Assembly: GCA_039933315.1 (NCBI GenBank)
Contig: JBDTOI010000017.1
Coordinates: forward strand, 1-37,991
Direction: 5' to 3'
DNA length: 37,991 nt
Origin: DASXRU01 sp039933315
Lineage (GTDB): Bacteria > Acidobacteriota > Blastocatellia > Pyrinomonadales > Pyrinomonadaceae
Shown here: positions 8,761-15,826 of the stretch, piece after piece
Layout: each line of letters begins with the position of its first letter
Position numbering within the stretch: the stretch's first letter is position 1
The notes under the pieces: model-generated
What the model was told of the DNA's origin: nothing
Databases searched by the model: none
Seen by the model: the letters and a program-made list of their open reading frames with translations, nothing else
Position numbers and translations under genes: made by a program

Positions 8761-9483
8761 CTACCTGGAAGCGATTCTGGTCTGGCTGCGGTTGAGCATT
8801 GCGATCGAGCTGTTGTCGACCGAGCGCATGGTTACTGCGATGTAGCTGCGCGCGGCGCCGCTTCGTTTGGCTTCATCGTCGCTCATGAGCTTGAACACTG
8901 CGGTCTCGCCTGGCTTCAAAAGGATGCTGGCGTCATAGTCCACGGCTTTGTGGCCACCCCTGGGTGTTACGTTCACAAACCAGGACAACACGCTCAGGCG
9001 GTAATAGCCGCCATCAAGCGATGAACCTTTGGAAACAGTGATCTCGGTTTCGCGATCCAGACCCGACAAGTAACTCGGATCCATTACGGACATGCCGGTT
9101 TTGATTATTTGCGCGTTGCCGCCGTTCCGCTCGAGATTCATCTCGGCTGTCTGTCCCAAATAAGGGTTGGCCGACTGTTGTTTCTTTACGTTCGCTACGC
9201 CTTCCCCGACTAATCTCTGAATCTTGGCTACGAACTGACCTGAACTCATCCGTGTATAACTTCCGCTGCGGGAGAATCCACCCGCCTCGGAAATAAACGC
9301 ATTCGGATCATTTGTGTTGAAGTAGGTGACTTCGATTCTCGACTGCAGCGTTCTATCCATGGGCCCTGAGGAATGGGAGCCGTACGTGGCAACGTTTGGA
9401 CATGACTGGGCGCTGGCTTTTTCGGCGTTCACGAGGGTCAGAACGAGGATTGCCATCGCAGCAACATATATTCTCTTGTTCAT
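8761..9483 (-). CDS. Secreted protein of unknown function, first gene after c-di-GMP riboswitch
   Basis: A 240-residue exported protein I do not recognise. The signal peptide is clear (MNKRIYVAAMAILVLTLVNA, cleavage after ASA at 24-26). The mature part has no repeats or catalytic motif I can name. It is rich in Ser and Gly, with an SCPN start and beta-type segments (YYRLSVLSWFVNV, SYIAVTMRSVD). The ribosome binding site GAAGGAG precedes the ATG at a good distance. It is 11 nt from the metalloprotease and probably acts with it, for example as partner, inhibitor or substrate (inference). The transcript probably starts near 10033, passes the riboswitch, and has an untranslated leader of about 550 nt. 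Confidence 0.8.
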   Translation of the reverse strand: MNKRIYVAAMAILVLTLVNAEKASAQSCPNVATYGSHSSGPMDRTLQSRIEVTYFNTNDPNAFISEAGGFSRSGSYTRMSSGQFVAKIQRLVGEGVANVKKQQSANPYLGQTAEMNLERNGGNAQIIKTGMSVMDPSYLSGLDRETEITVSKGSSLDGGYYRLSVLSWFVNVTPRGGHKAVDYDASILLKPGETAVFKLMSDDEAKRSGAARSYIAVTMRSVDNSSIAMLNRSQTRIASR

Positions 9484-9880
9484 GGGTGTATCTCCTTCGC
9501 TTTCTGTCGGGGGAGGATCCCGCGCCGCAGCCGCGAGAATTGTGGGTTGATAGGATCCGCATAACTGCGGAAGCTCTGATCAGCGATACGGGCGCTCCGA
9601 AAAGGCAGAGCGAAACCCGGGCTTAGACCACGTCCGGGGGGCAGACAGGTCTTCGCCGCAGGTCATATCTCGCGGGATAGGAGCTAGGTTGTGTGTCTGA
9701 TTGAAAGCAGAAGGAAAGGGTATGAGAAAGCGGGAACCATACGAACAGGCTTAACGCGTGGTACGGCGCGACTTCAAAAGCTACATAATGGGAAAGGAAT
9801 ATGCAGCCAGGGATCCTGAGTAGAACACTCAAGCCGTTCGGCAGGGTAGGCATGCCGTTTAAAGTCCTGGCTTATCTCAG

Positions 9881-9998
9881 ATCGCCTTCGGCAACCAGAC
9901 AATCTCATCAAAGTGGGGGGAGCGTCGAAACGCGCACTCCAGAGACTCACGGCTTTGCGTCCCTACCTCGCGGCAGGTTTGCCTTTATCGTGTGCAAC
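9881..9998 (-). ncRNA. Cyclic-di-GMP-I (GEMM-I) riboswitch
   Basis: Read on the minus strand, the conserved core is complete: CACGATAAAGGCAAACC, then a P2 stem CCTGCC/GGTAGG closed by the GNRA tetraloop GCGA, then GGGACGCAAAGCC. P3 follows, with AGTCTC (about 9947-9942) pairing with GAGATT (9906-9901) around a nested hairpin GGAGTG/CGCTCC. The 3' conserved piece GGTTGCCGAAGG ends the aptamer. These match the established GEMM-I consensus, including the tetraloop that docks onto P3. A promoter lies just upstream, and the first complete gene downstream is the secreted protein at 9483, followed by the metalloprotease. The expression platform is not evident and there is no terminator with a T-run. 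Confidence 0.95.
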
Positions 9999-10039
9999 CG
10001 TCTTGTAAAGAACAGCGCCGCATCAATCACGGCGGAAGC

Positions 10040-10068
10040 ATTTAACAGCATTTACTCTTGTTTGTCAA
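10040..10068 (-). promoter_or_regulatory. Sigma70-type promoter of the riboswitch transcript
   Basis: On the minus strand a perfect -35 box TTGACA (10068-10063) is followed after exactly 17 bp by TTAAAT (10045-10040), a good -10. The predicted RNA start near 10033 lies about 35 nt before the conserved riboswitch core. This fits a promoter that makes the c-di-GMP-sensing leader. Confidence 0.8.
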
Positions 10069-10202
10069 CGCACATCACATTCGATCTACAGAAGTGCTGC
10101 ACATCAGAATCGCTTCTGAGATCTGGTGTGGAAGTTTGGTGTGGACGAATGCCGCGGAAGGAACTTTTTCTGTGGAGTTTGGCCACAGAAACTCAATGAA
10201 AG

Positions 10203-10279
10203 TGGTGCCCCCGGCGCGATTCCAACGCGCGACCTTCCGCTTAGGAGGCGGACGCTCTATGCAACTGAGCTACGGGAGC
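10203..10279 (-). tRNA. tRNA-Arg(CCT)
   Basis: A complete cloverleaf with encoded CCA. The acceptor is GCTCCCG/CGGGGGC with discriminator A, the D-stem GCTC/GAGC, the anticodon stem TCCGC/GCGGA with loop CTCCTAA, and the T-stem GCGCG/CGCGC with loop TTGGAAT. Anticodon CCT reads AGG (Arg). The T-loop departs from the usual TTCGAAT at one position (G for C). Confidence 0.95.
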
Positions 10280-10291
10280 ACACGACGGGTG

Positions 10292-10319
10292 AATCGTAAA
10301 TGGTAAATCGTAAATGGTA
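10292..10319. repeat. Heptad array AATCGTA-AATGGTA, 4 units
   Basis: Two perfect copies of a 14-bp unit, itself two related heptads (AATCGTA, AATGGTA). It lies between the tRNA-Arg 5' end and a second, unrelated heptad array. Confidence 0.75.
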
Positions 10320-10355
10320 AAGGAGAGGCCTCGGAGCTTTTCAAGAAAGACTTTC

Positions 10356-10425
10356 TAACCCCTAACCCCTAGCCTCTAGCCCCTAGTCTCTAGCCCCTAA
10401 TCTCTAGTCCCTAATCTCTAGTCCC
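10356..10425. repeat. Heptad array, 10 units of 7 bp, overlapping a stop codon
   Basis: Exactly 70 bp divides into ten heptads. On the minus strand the units are GGGACTA, GAGATTA, GGGACTA, GAGATTA, GGGGCTA, GAGACTA, GGGGCTA, GAGGCTA, GGGGTTA, GGGGTTA. The stop codon of the M28 peptidase gene (10418-10420) lies in the first unit. The order alternates GGG and GAG types, giving a 14-bp higher order. Confidence 0.85.
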
Positions 10426-12634
10426 TCGCTCCTCGCAAAACCTCAGTCGCGCGCTTAATTGCTTCGACGATGCGGACAGAAGCCTGCCGTGCGTTTGCGC
10501 TATTACGATCTTCAAGGGCCTGGCGCAAATCCGGCATGGGTAGCGCCGCATATCCCGTGTAGAACCCTGGCGCGTAGATCTGGTGCTTGTACCATCCCCG
10601 CCCCAGGAGCCCGCGTTCATCAGTCAGTGCCTGCTCCGCGTTTCTCAAGGCATCATTGATTCGACGCAGTCTGGCCACAGCTCGGGGATAAGAATTGTTG
10701 GCTTCAACCCGGGTCCTTTCGATTTCCCGCACCGTTTCTCCGCGACGCTTCTCTACTCTCTCCGCTTCCTGTGCCAGATCGTTGATTGCATCACGGATAG
10801 CATCTGCGTCAAACGAATTACTCAAACGTCGCCGTATGGCCAACTTTTTCGTTTCCGTTAAAAAGTTGGTTAGCTCAACTGCGTAGTCTGTGTAATCAAA
10901 CGGCAGGCCGGCGGCATCGGCAAGCCGTAGAGCAACCAGGCCCCACACTTTGGCCGCCGTCACATGATATTCAAAAGTCGGGTCGCCAAAATGTGACATC
11001 CAGTAGAACGTGTCATAGGCCGAGTGGTACACGCCGTAGTCACCGCCAAAGCCCATATCCAGCGATGGCACACCGAGATGCTGCAGGAAAGGTGTGTAGT
11101 CAGAGCCTGAGCCTAGCGCTCCGATACGTGCCTCGGCGATAGGCGTGTCAGCTCCGGTAACCGGGTCGGTCAACTCAGCCTCCGGCAGGTTTTCCCGGGC
11201 GCGTTCTTTCCAGGCTTGGTAAACGGACTTCCCTGTCTTAGGATCGCGAACGTCACGCGCTGCCGATCGGATTAGTTTCCAGAAGGAGGGGACGGCGGCG
11301 GCGCCAAAGTTCGGCCCTGATACGGCCGAATCCATGTTTAGATATGCCACGGCTTTCTGTTTCAACTCAGCGGCATTCTCTTCCACCCATTCGGTCGATC
11401 CAATCAAACCCTGCTCTTCTCCATCCCAGCTACCTAACAGAATCGTGCGTCGCGGTTTCCAGCCCGACTTTAGCAGTTGGCCCAGGCCGCGACCGACCTC
11501 CAGCATTGCGGTCGTACCGCTGTTGGGGTCTACGGCGCCGAAGGTCCAAGCGTCACGATGATTTCCCAACACTACCCAACGGTCGGCTTCGTCGGCGCCT
11601 TCGACGCGTGTAATCACATTCCAGATTGTCTTGGTTACAAACTCAATGTCGGTCTTCAAATGCACCCGCACGTCATTCGTGCCACCCACGTGGTAAGCGA
11701 TGGGCAAGCCGCCCTGAAAACCTCGCGGCCGGAACGGTCCGCGTAAAGGTTCAAGAATGCGGCGGGCATCGCCGTAGGAGATCGGCTGCACCGGAATGAT
11801 TGGCATATTCACCGCCTCCTCTTTGCGCAGGCGAGGCGTGCCCGGGATAGCCGGTTTACCAGGGGTCAGGGGATCACCGGGATGAATAAAGAGAAACTGA
11901 ACTGATCCGCGCTGCGCCGAACCTTCGGGACGCATCGGGCCTTTCGGATAAACATCGCCCTGCGTGTAACCATCATCGGCCGGGTCAGAATAAATGATAA
12001 GACCCAGAGCGCCGTGGTCCTGTGCGACTTTAGCCTTCACCCCGCGAAACGAATTGCCGTAACGAGCCAGCGCTATCTTGCCTTTCACGTCCACGCCTAA
12101 TTTCTCTAACGCTTCGTAGTCGTTAGGCAGGCCGTAGTTAACATAGACTACTGATCCGGTAATATCGCCGCTGGCGCCATAACCGTTGAAGAGCGGAATG
12201 ATTTTGCGGCTGGACGTGCTGGGATCCACCTGCACAACGGGCTCCTCCGTTCTCAGTCTCTCGCGACGTGGCGCGACCAGCTCGAGAATCGCGGGCCGGC
12301 GCGGATACGGCAAAAGCACCTGGTACTCTTTCAGATCCGAGTTCAGGCCAAACGCTCGCATCTGATCGCGCACGTAGATTGCGGTGGCATAGTCTTCGGG
12401 AGTGCCCGCCACGTGCGGCTCCGCCGTCAGACGCCGCAGATGCTCACGCGCCGAGGCTGCCGCCGGGACAGCGCTAAACTGAGTTTCCCAGCGTCGCTGG
12501 GCCGCCGAACCTTCCGCAGTGAAGCCGTCCAGGAGTGACGAGTCCGCTGCACCCTGAGACAGTGCGGGAATACTCGATTGCGAGAATATGAATGCACATA
12601 TCAGAATAAGAACAAGAGTGCGGGCCGTTTTCAC
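10418..12634 (-). CDS. Secreted M28 metallopeptidase, glutamate carboxypeptidase II-like
   Basis: A 738-residue exported di-zinc peptidase of the PSMA/NAALADase/transferrin-receptor type. The signal peptide covers about residues 1-27. A PA-type insert domain spans about 115-330, the M28 catalytic domain about 335-560 and a TFR-like dimerisation domain about 600-735. Metal and catalytic residues are all visible: His359 (GNHRDAW), Asp369 (AVDPNSG), the Glu406/Glu407 pair (WDGEEQG), Asp435 (NMDSAVSG) and His537 (YHSAYDTF). It likely trims peptides with acidic or bulky C-termini in the periplasm. The start codon is GTG, supported by AAGGAGA upstream. The stop codon lies inside a heptad repeat array, so the last residues (GARD) come from repeat sequence. 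Confidence 0.93.
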   Translation of the reverse strand: MKTARTLVLILICAFIFSQSSIPALSQGAADSSLLDGFTAEGSAAQRRWETQFSAVPAAASAREHLRRLTAEPHVAGTPEDYATAIYVRDQMRAFGLNSDLKEYQVLLPYPRRPAILELVAPRRERLRTEEPVVQVDPSTSSRKIIPLFNGYGASGDITGSVVYVNYGLPNDYEALEKLGVDVKGKIALARYGNSFRGVKAKVAQDHGALGLIIYSDPADDGYTQGDVYPKGPMRPEGSAQRGSVQFLFIHPGDPLTPGKPAIPGTPRLRKEEAVNMPIIPVQPISYGDARRILEPLRGPFRPRGFQGGLPIAYHVGGTNDVRVHLKTDIEFVTKTIWNVITRVEGADEADRWVVLGNHRDAWTFGAVDPNSGTTAMLEVGRGLGQLLKSGWKPRRTILLGSWDGEEQGLIGSTEWVEENAAELKQKAVAYLNMDSAVSGPNFGAAAVPSFWKLIRSAARDVRDPKTGKSVYQAWKERARENLPEAELTDPVTGADTPIAEARIGALGSGSDYTPFLQHLGVPSLDMGFGGDYGVYHSAYDTFYWMSHFGDPTFEYHVTAAKVWGLVALRLADAAGLPFDYTDYAVELTNFLTETKKLAIRRRLSNSFDADAIRDAINDLAQEAERVEKRRGETVREIERTRVEANNSYPRAVARLRRINDALRNAEQALTDERGLLGRGWYKHQIYAPGFYTGYAALPMPDLRQALEDRNSANARQASVRIVEAIKRATEVLRGARD

Positions 12635-12731
12635 TTTGTAGTCTCCTTCTCGAGATTGGGTTAGGTGCTGGTAGTTCCTGTGAACATTGTCTTACGTCTT
12701 CGCGTAGAATAGGGCGAAAGGAAAGCTAATA

Positions 12732-13301
12732 ATGGATAATCGTTACTATCCCGGCGTCGAAGCGGACGTTGCCAGGCTAATGGTTGAGCTTCGCAGTATC
12801 TTCGATGAAGACTTCGACGTCCAAACCATGCATGTCTCTTCTACTACCGTCCTACAGGCTCGGAAGTCTAGCACGTGGCGCGAAGTTACCGGCCTCTCCG
12901 CGGCTCTCACGATCAAGATCACGCCGGAGCCCGGCGGCACGCGCGTGGAAGTCGGACTACAGAAGTGGCTCGACAAGGCCGCCGTCGCGGCTGTGGCCGT
13001 AATTCTCACGGGCGGACTGCTACTCGCGGTGCCGGCGCTGGGCGCCTACTGGCAATACAAGTTAACTGAAGACGCATGGAAAATAATTGAATCCCACATC
13101 GCGCGCAAGGCCGGAGGTTACGTACCGCCCGTGCCCGGCCGTTGTGGCACGTGCGGGGCGGCCAGTAGTGCAGGCTCAACTTTCTGCTCTGCCTGCGGGG
13201 CAAACATGCGCGTGGGGTTGACGTGCCGGTCGTGTGGCGGCGTGCAAAAGGATGCCTCGGCGCGGTTCTGCAACAAGTGCGGCAAACCACTCAGCGCGTG
13301 A
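12732..13301 (+). CDS. Membrane protein with C-terminal double zinc ribbon
   Basis: A 189-residue protein. The N-terminal about 80 residues are a soluble domain I do not recognise (contains TWREVTGLSAALTIKI). A hydrophobic segment at about 83-106 is probably membrane-spanning. The C-terminus is a double zinc ribbon with four CxxC pairs: Cys138/141 and Cys152/155, then Cys165/168 and Cys180/183. Such ribbons usually bind zinc structurally. AAAGGAA precedes the ATG. It is divergent from the M28 peptidase, with under 100 bp between them. Confidence 0.8.
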   Translation: MDNRYYPGVEADVARLMVELRSIFDEDFDVQTMHVSSTTVLQARKSSTWREVTGLSAALTIKITPEPGGTRVEVGLQKWLDKAAVAAVAVILTGGLLLAVPALGAYWQYKLTEDAWKIIESHIARKAGGYVPPVPGRCGTCGAASSAGSTFCSACGANMRVGLTCRSCGGVQKDASARFCNKCGKPLSA

Positions 13302-13386
13302 ACTCTTCGGGGCATTTGAGGGGGCACGTTGAGGTTTCACGCACAGTTACCAGCCAGCCTGTTCCGCTCTCTTGCAGAACCTTTGC

Positions 13387-14868
13387 TTAATCATGTCGCA
13401 GCGCCCGCACCGGATCGATGCGTGCCGCGCGAGCTGCGGGATAGAGAGCGGCGAGTATCGAAACTGTCAGCGCAAACAGAATTGCACCCAACCACAGATA
13501 AGGCGGTAGGGAAAAGAAATCCACAAACGAAGCGCCCTGGGGCTTTAGTATGAAACGGTAGGCGAGCCGATTTGCCACGGCGTCGATGCCCCAGGCGGCC
13601 AGCGCTCCAATAACCCCGCCCGTTAATCCAATGACCGCCGCCTCAATAAAGAAGATCAACTTGATGTGGCGATCCTCGGCGCCGATGGCCTTCATGATGC
13701 CAATCTCGCGAGTGCGCTCGAGTATCGACATGATCATCGTGTTCGCAATGCCGAAGGAAGCCACCAGCAGGGAGATGCCGCCCAGCAAACCGAGCACCGA
13801 GTCAATTATCAGGAACACGGTCTTTATCTGGTCGAGTTGATCCACGATTGAGAAACTGCCGAACCCGAGCTCCGTCAGTCGCTTTCGCACATCAGTCAGT
13901 GCAGCCGGATCAGTGACCCGAATGACCGCTGAATCGTAACCTTCGATCTGATTCTCCTCCAGCGTCCCCTTTTGCCGGGCAAGTGCCAGCGCCACTTCGC
14001 TCATTGGCCCACGGTTCTCCACACTCCACTTCCTGGCCGTCGCCGAAGGAATGTAGATACCGGCGTCCGGCATCAGGCCCCGCAGGCCTCCCTGCCCCGC
14101 CCCTTCCTTGACCTCAACATTCAACACGCCCGCGATACGAAACGTCTTTGCCGCCAGCGCATTTTCAGGCTCCTGAGACGAGCTTTCCGGCAGAGGCAAG
14201 CCAAAGAAAGTCACCGCTTCCTCTTCGCCCTTCTTGTCTTCAGGCCGGGAGTCCCCGGTCTTGCGCGGGGCCAGAAACTCTATAGTCTTGCCCAAAGCGT
14301 CCTCAGGTTTGGCAAAACCAAAGCGTTCCGTAAACCGTTCATTAACAATTGCCTCGTCCGCCGTGGCTGAACTGATAAATTTGCCAATGGTCAGATTTTG
14401 AAAACGGGAACTCGCATTGGGCACACTCGCGCCAGAGACATACTCCGAGAGCACGCGGTCATTCGCCCGCACGTAAGCAGTAAAGTTAACGGAGGGCTCG
14501 ACGTAGGCGACGCCCGGAATCTTTGCTATTTCGGCAATGGCGGCATCGTCCAGAATGCGTGTGGGCGCTTTGTCGGGACGGAACGCCGGGCCTCTACGGT
14601 CTGCCGGATCGTTACCGCCGCGCGCCGCTCGTTGATCGCGACTAAATGAAGCCAGACTGGTAAGGCCCTGCCCAAACACGCGCATCTCATTGAACAAATC
14701 CAGCGCTTTGAAACGGGAGAGCAAGTTACGCTGCAACCCCAACCCGAAAGACACCATGGTTACGATGACAGCGACACCAACGATCACGCCCATCGATGTC
14801 AGTGTGGCGCGCAGTTTGGCCTCGCGCAGGTTGCGCAAAGAAAGCCGAAGGATGTCGAGGAAACTCAT
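13387..14868 (-). CDS. MacB/FtsX-type ABC transporter permease
   Basis: A 493-residue inner-membrane permease. One N-terminal membrane helix (about 24-45) is followed by a large periplasmic MacB-type core (about 50-330). Three C-terminal helices form the FtsX domain (about 345-488) with the usual ERTREIGIMKAIGA and YPAARAARIDPVRALRHD motifs. I chose the ATG at 14868. The frame reaches a GTG at 14880, but that GTG is part of the dyad repeat abutting the gene. No Shine-Dalgarno is visible between repeat and ATG. The likely ATPase partner is at 17520-16822, two genes upstream on the same strand. It probably exports or extracts a lipophilic substrate or peptide. Confidence 0.9.
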   Translation of the reverse strand: MSFLDILRLSLRNLREAKLRATLTSMGVIVGVAVIVTMVSFGLGLQRNLLSRFKALDLFNEMRVFGQGLTSLASFSRDQRAARGGNDPADRRGPAFRPDKAPTRILDDAAIAEIAKIPGVAYVEPSVNFTAYVRANDRVLSEYVSGASVPNASSRFQNLTIGKFISSATADEAIVNERFTERFGFAKPEDALGKTIEFLAPRKTGDSRPEDKKGEEEAVTFFGLPLPESSSQEPENALAAKTFRIAGVLNVEVKEGAGQGGLRGLMPDAGIYIPSATARKWSVENRGPMSEVALALARQKGTLEENQIEGYDSAVIRVTDPAALTDVRKRLTELGFGSFSIVDQLDQIKTVFLIIDSVLGLLGGISLLVASFGIANTMIMSILERTREIGIMKAIGAEDRHIKLIFFIEAAVIGLTGGVIGALAAWGIDAVANRLAYRFILKPQGASFVDFFSLPPYLWLGAILFALTVSILAALYPAARAARIDPVRALRHD

Positions 14869-14874
14869 AAAAAG

Positions 14875-14962
14875 GGGCACAGACTTTAGTCTGTGATTAC
14901 ATTATTGAATCCGCTAACCAAATTGCGCCGCAACTGCGAACACAGACTGAAGCCTGTGCCAC
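14875..14962. repeat. REPIN-like inverted pair of dyad repeats (copy 1)
   Basis: The left arm (14875-14898) is GGCACAGACTTTAGTCTGTG plus a short flank. The right arm (14941-14962) is the inverted copy with one change (AGCCTGTG). The right arm begins directly after the stop codon of the HAD gene (TAA then GTGGCACAG on the minus strand), and the left arm ends 6 nt from the permease ATG. The element fills the whole gap between two co-directional genes. Confidence 0.88.
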
Positions 14963-15655
14963 TTAGTCAAAGACGTGATGAACTGCGTCAATACTCCAGT
15001 CAAAAAGGCTGGCGGTGACTACGTCAGCGCCCGCGGCGCGCAAGGCCGCCTCCGGTACTGTGTTAGTGACGCCGAGCGTCCGCATGCCCGCGCCGCGGCC
15101 GGCCTTGATGCCGGGCGGGGAATCTTCGATCACCAGACATTCATTCGGTAATAAGGGCAGTTGGCGCCGCTCCCGCCGATGTTCATTCAGGCGCTCGAGG
15201 GCGATCTGGTAACAGGCCGGGTCCGGCTTACATGCCGGCGCATCTTCGCCGCTTACGACCCGCGTAATCAATTTGTCCAGGAGGGCCCGCTCCAGCACGT
15301 AAATCACTTCCTGGCGTTGGGCCATGCTGACCACACCCAGTTGCAGATGACGCGCGGCCTCTTTAACAAACGTAACAATCCCGGGGCACAACGGCAGTTC
15401 ATCCTTAATGAGGTCCCGATGTAATGCCAGTTCAAGCCGAATGGTCGCGCGCATTGTCTCGTCGTTCAACGGCTTGCCGCCCCGCGCGAACGCAGCCCGG
15501 ACAAAGGTCGGGTCATCCATTCCCAGTGAAGCAAAATAATCTTCGTCGGAAAGTGAAATGCCTTCGCCGGCCAAAACCTCGCGATAGGCTTTAAGGTGAA
15601 TTGGCTCGTCATCAATGATGACGCCGTTGAGGTCGAAAAATATCGCTTGAATCAT
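14963..15655 (-). CDS. HAD-superfamily hydrolase, beta-phosphoglucomutase-like
   Basis: A 230-residue cytoplasmic HAD hydrolase of the type with a small helical cap (subfamily IA). Motif I is FFDLNGVI: the nucleophile Asp8 is present, but position +2, normally Asp and acting as acid/base, is Asn10. Motif II is a Ser in VVSMAQR, motif III the Lys in CKPDP, and motif IV the acidic pair in VIEDSPPG. Substrate cannot be read from sequence; sugar-phosphate phosphatase or mutase activity is the usual role. GAGGAT precedes the ATG. Genes on both sides on the same strand are separated from it by inverted repeats. Confidence 0.88.
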   Translation of the reverse strand: MIQAIFFDLNGVIIDDEPIHLKAYREVLAGEGISLSDEDYFASLGMDDPTFVRAAFARGGKPLNDETMRATIRLELALHRDLIKDELPLCPGIVTFVKEAARHLQLGVVSMAQRQEVIYVLERALLDKLITRVVSGEDAPACKPDPACYQIALERLNEHRRERRQLPLLPNECLVIEDSPPGIKAGRGAGMRTLGVTNTVPEAALRAAGADVVTASLFDWSIDAVHHVFD

Positions 15656-15679
15656 TTATCCTCGCTGGGCCTGGTCCGT

Positions 15680-15793
15680 CCACAGATTTCGCAGATTTCG
15701 CAGATTGAAGACAAGTACCTAACAGGGGTGATTGAAACTACGCCGGTGTTGAAATCGCCTTAAGTTAATCTGTGAAATCTGTTTAATCTGTGG
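15680..15793. repeat. Inverted pair of CCACAGATT-type arms (family 4)
   Basis: The left arm at 15680-15708 contains direct 9-bp units (CAGATTTCG twice, then CAGATT). The right arm at 15765-15793 is the inverted copy (about 24 of 29 matching). It fills the gap between the cNMP-binding gene's stop and the HAD gene's start. Confidence 0.8.
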
Positions 15794-15826
15794 ATAGCTC
15801 TGACCAGCGGCGCCGGCAGGCGCCCG

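Larger units (their letters stand above)
9484..10202 (-). other. Long regulatory leader region without a credible gene
   Basis: 719 bp between the secreted-protein operon and tRNA-Arg. It holds a sigma70-type promoter (10040-10068), a c-di-GMP-I riboswitch (about 9881-9998) and then about 400 nt of leader whose function I cannot read. A 7-bp hairpin (CGCTCTG/CGGAGCG around CCTTTT, near 9583-9602 on the minus strand) is visible but has no T-tract. Short open frames on either strand show no family resemblance. A stem (TTTCTGTGG/CCACAGAAA) lies just 3' of the tRNA at about 10168-10192. Confidence 0.6.

Noticed and set aside
9623..9853. 76-codon minus-strand frame just after the riboswitch
   Set aside because: It starts 28 nt after the aptamer and an AGGA lies upstream, but composition is unlike neighbouring proteins and no family or signal is visible. 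Kept only as a possibility within the leader.
9801..10199. 132-codon plus-strand frame opposite the riboswitch and promoter
   Set aside because: It is antisense to the c-di-GMP riboswitch and the sigma70 promoter, with no recognisable domain or ribosome binding site.
3686..10425. Tandem arrays as CRISPR
   Set aside because: Units are 7-8 bp with no spacers, and no cas genes are in the window.
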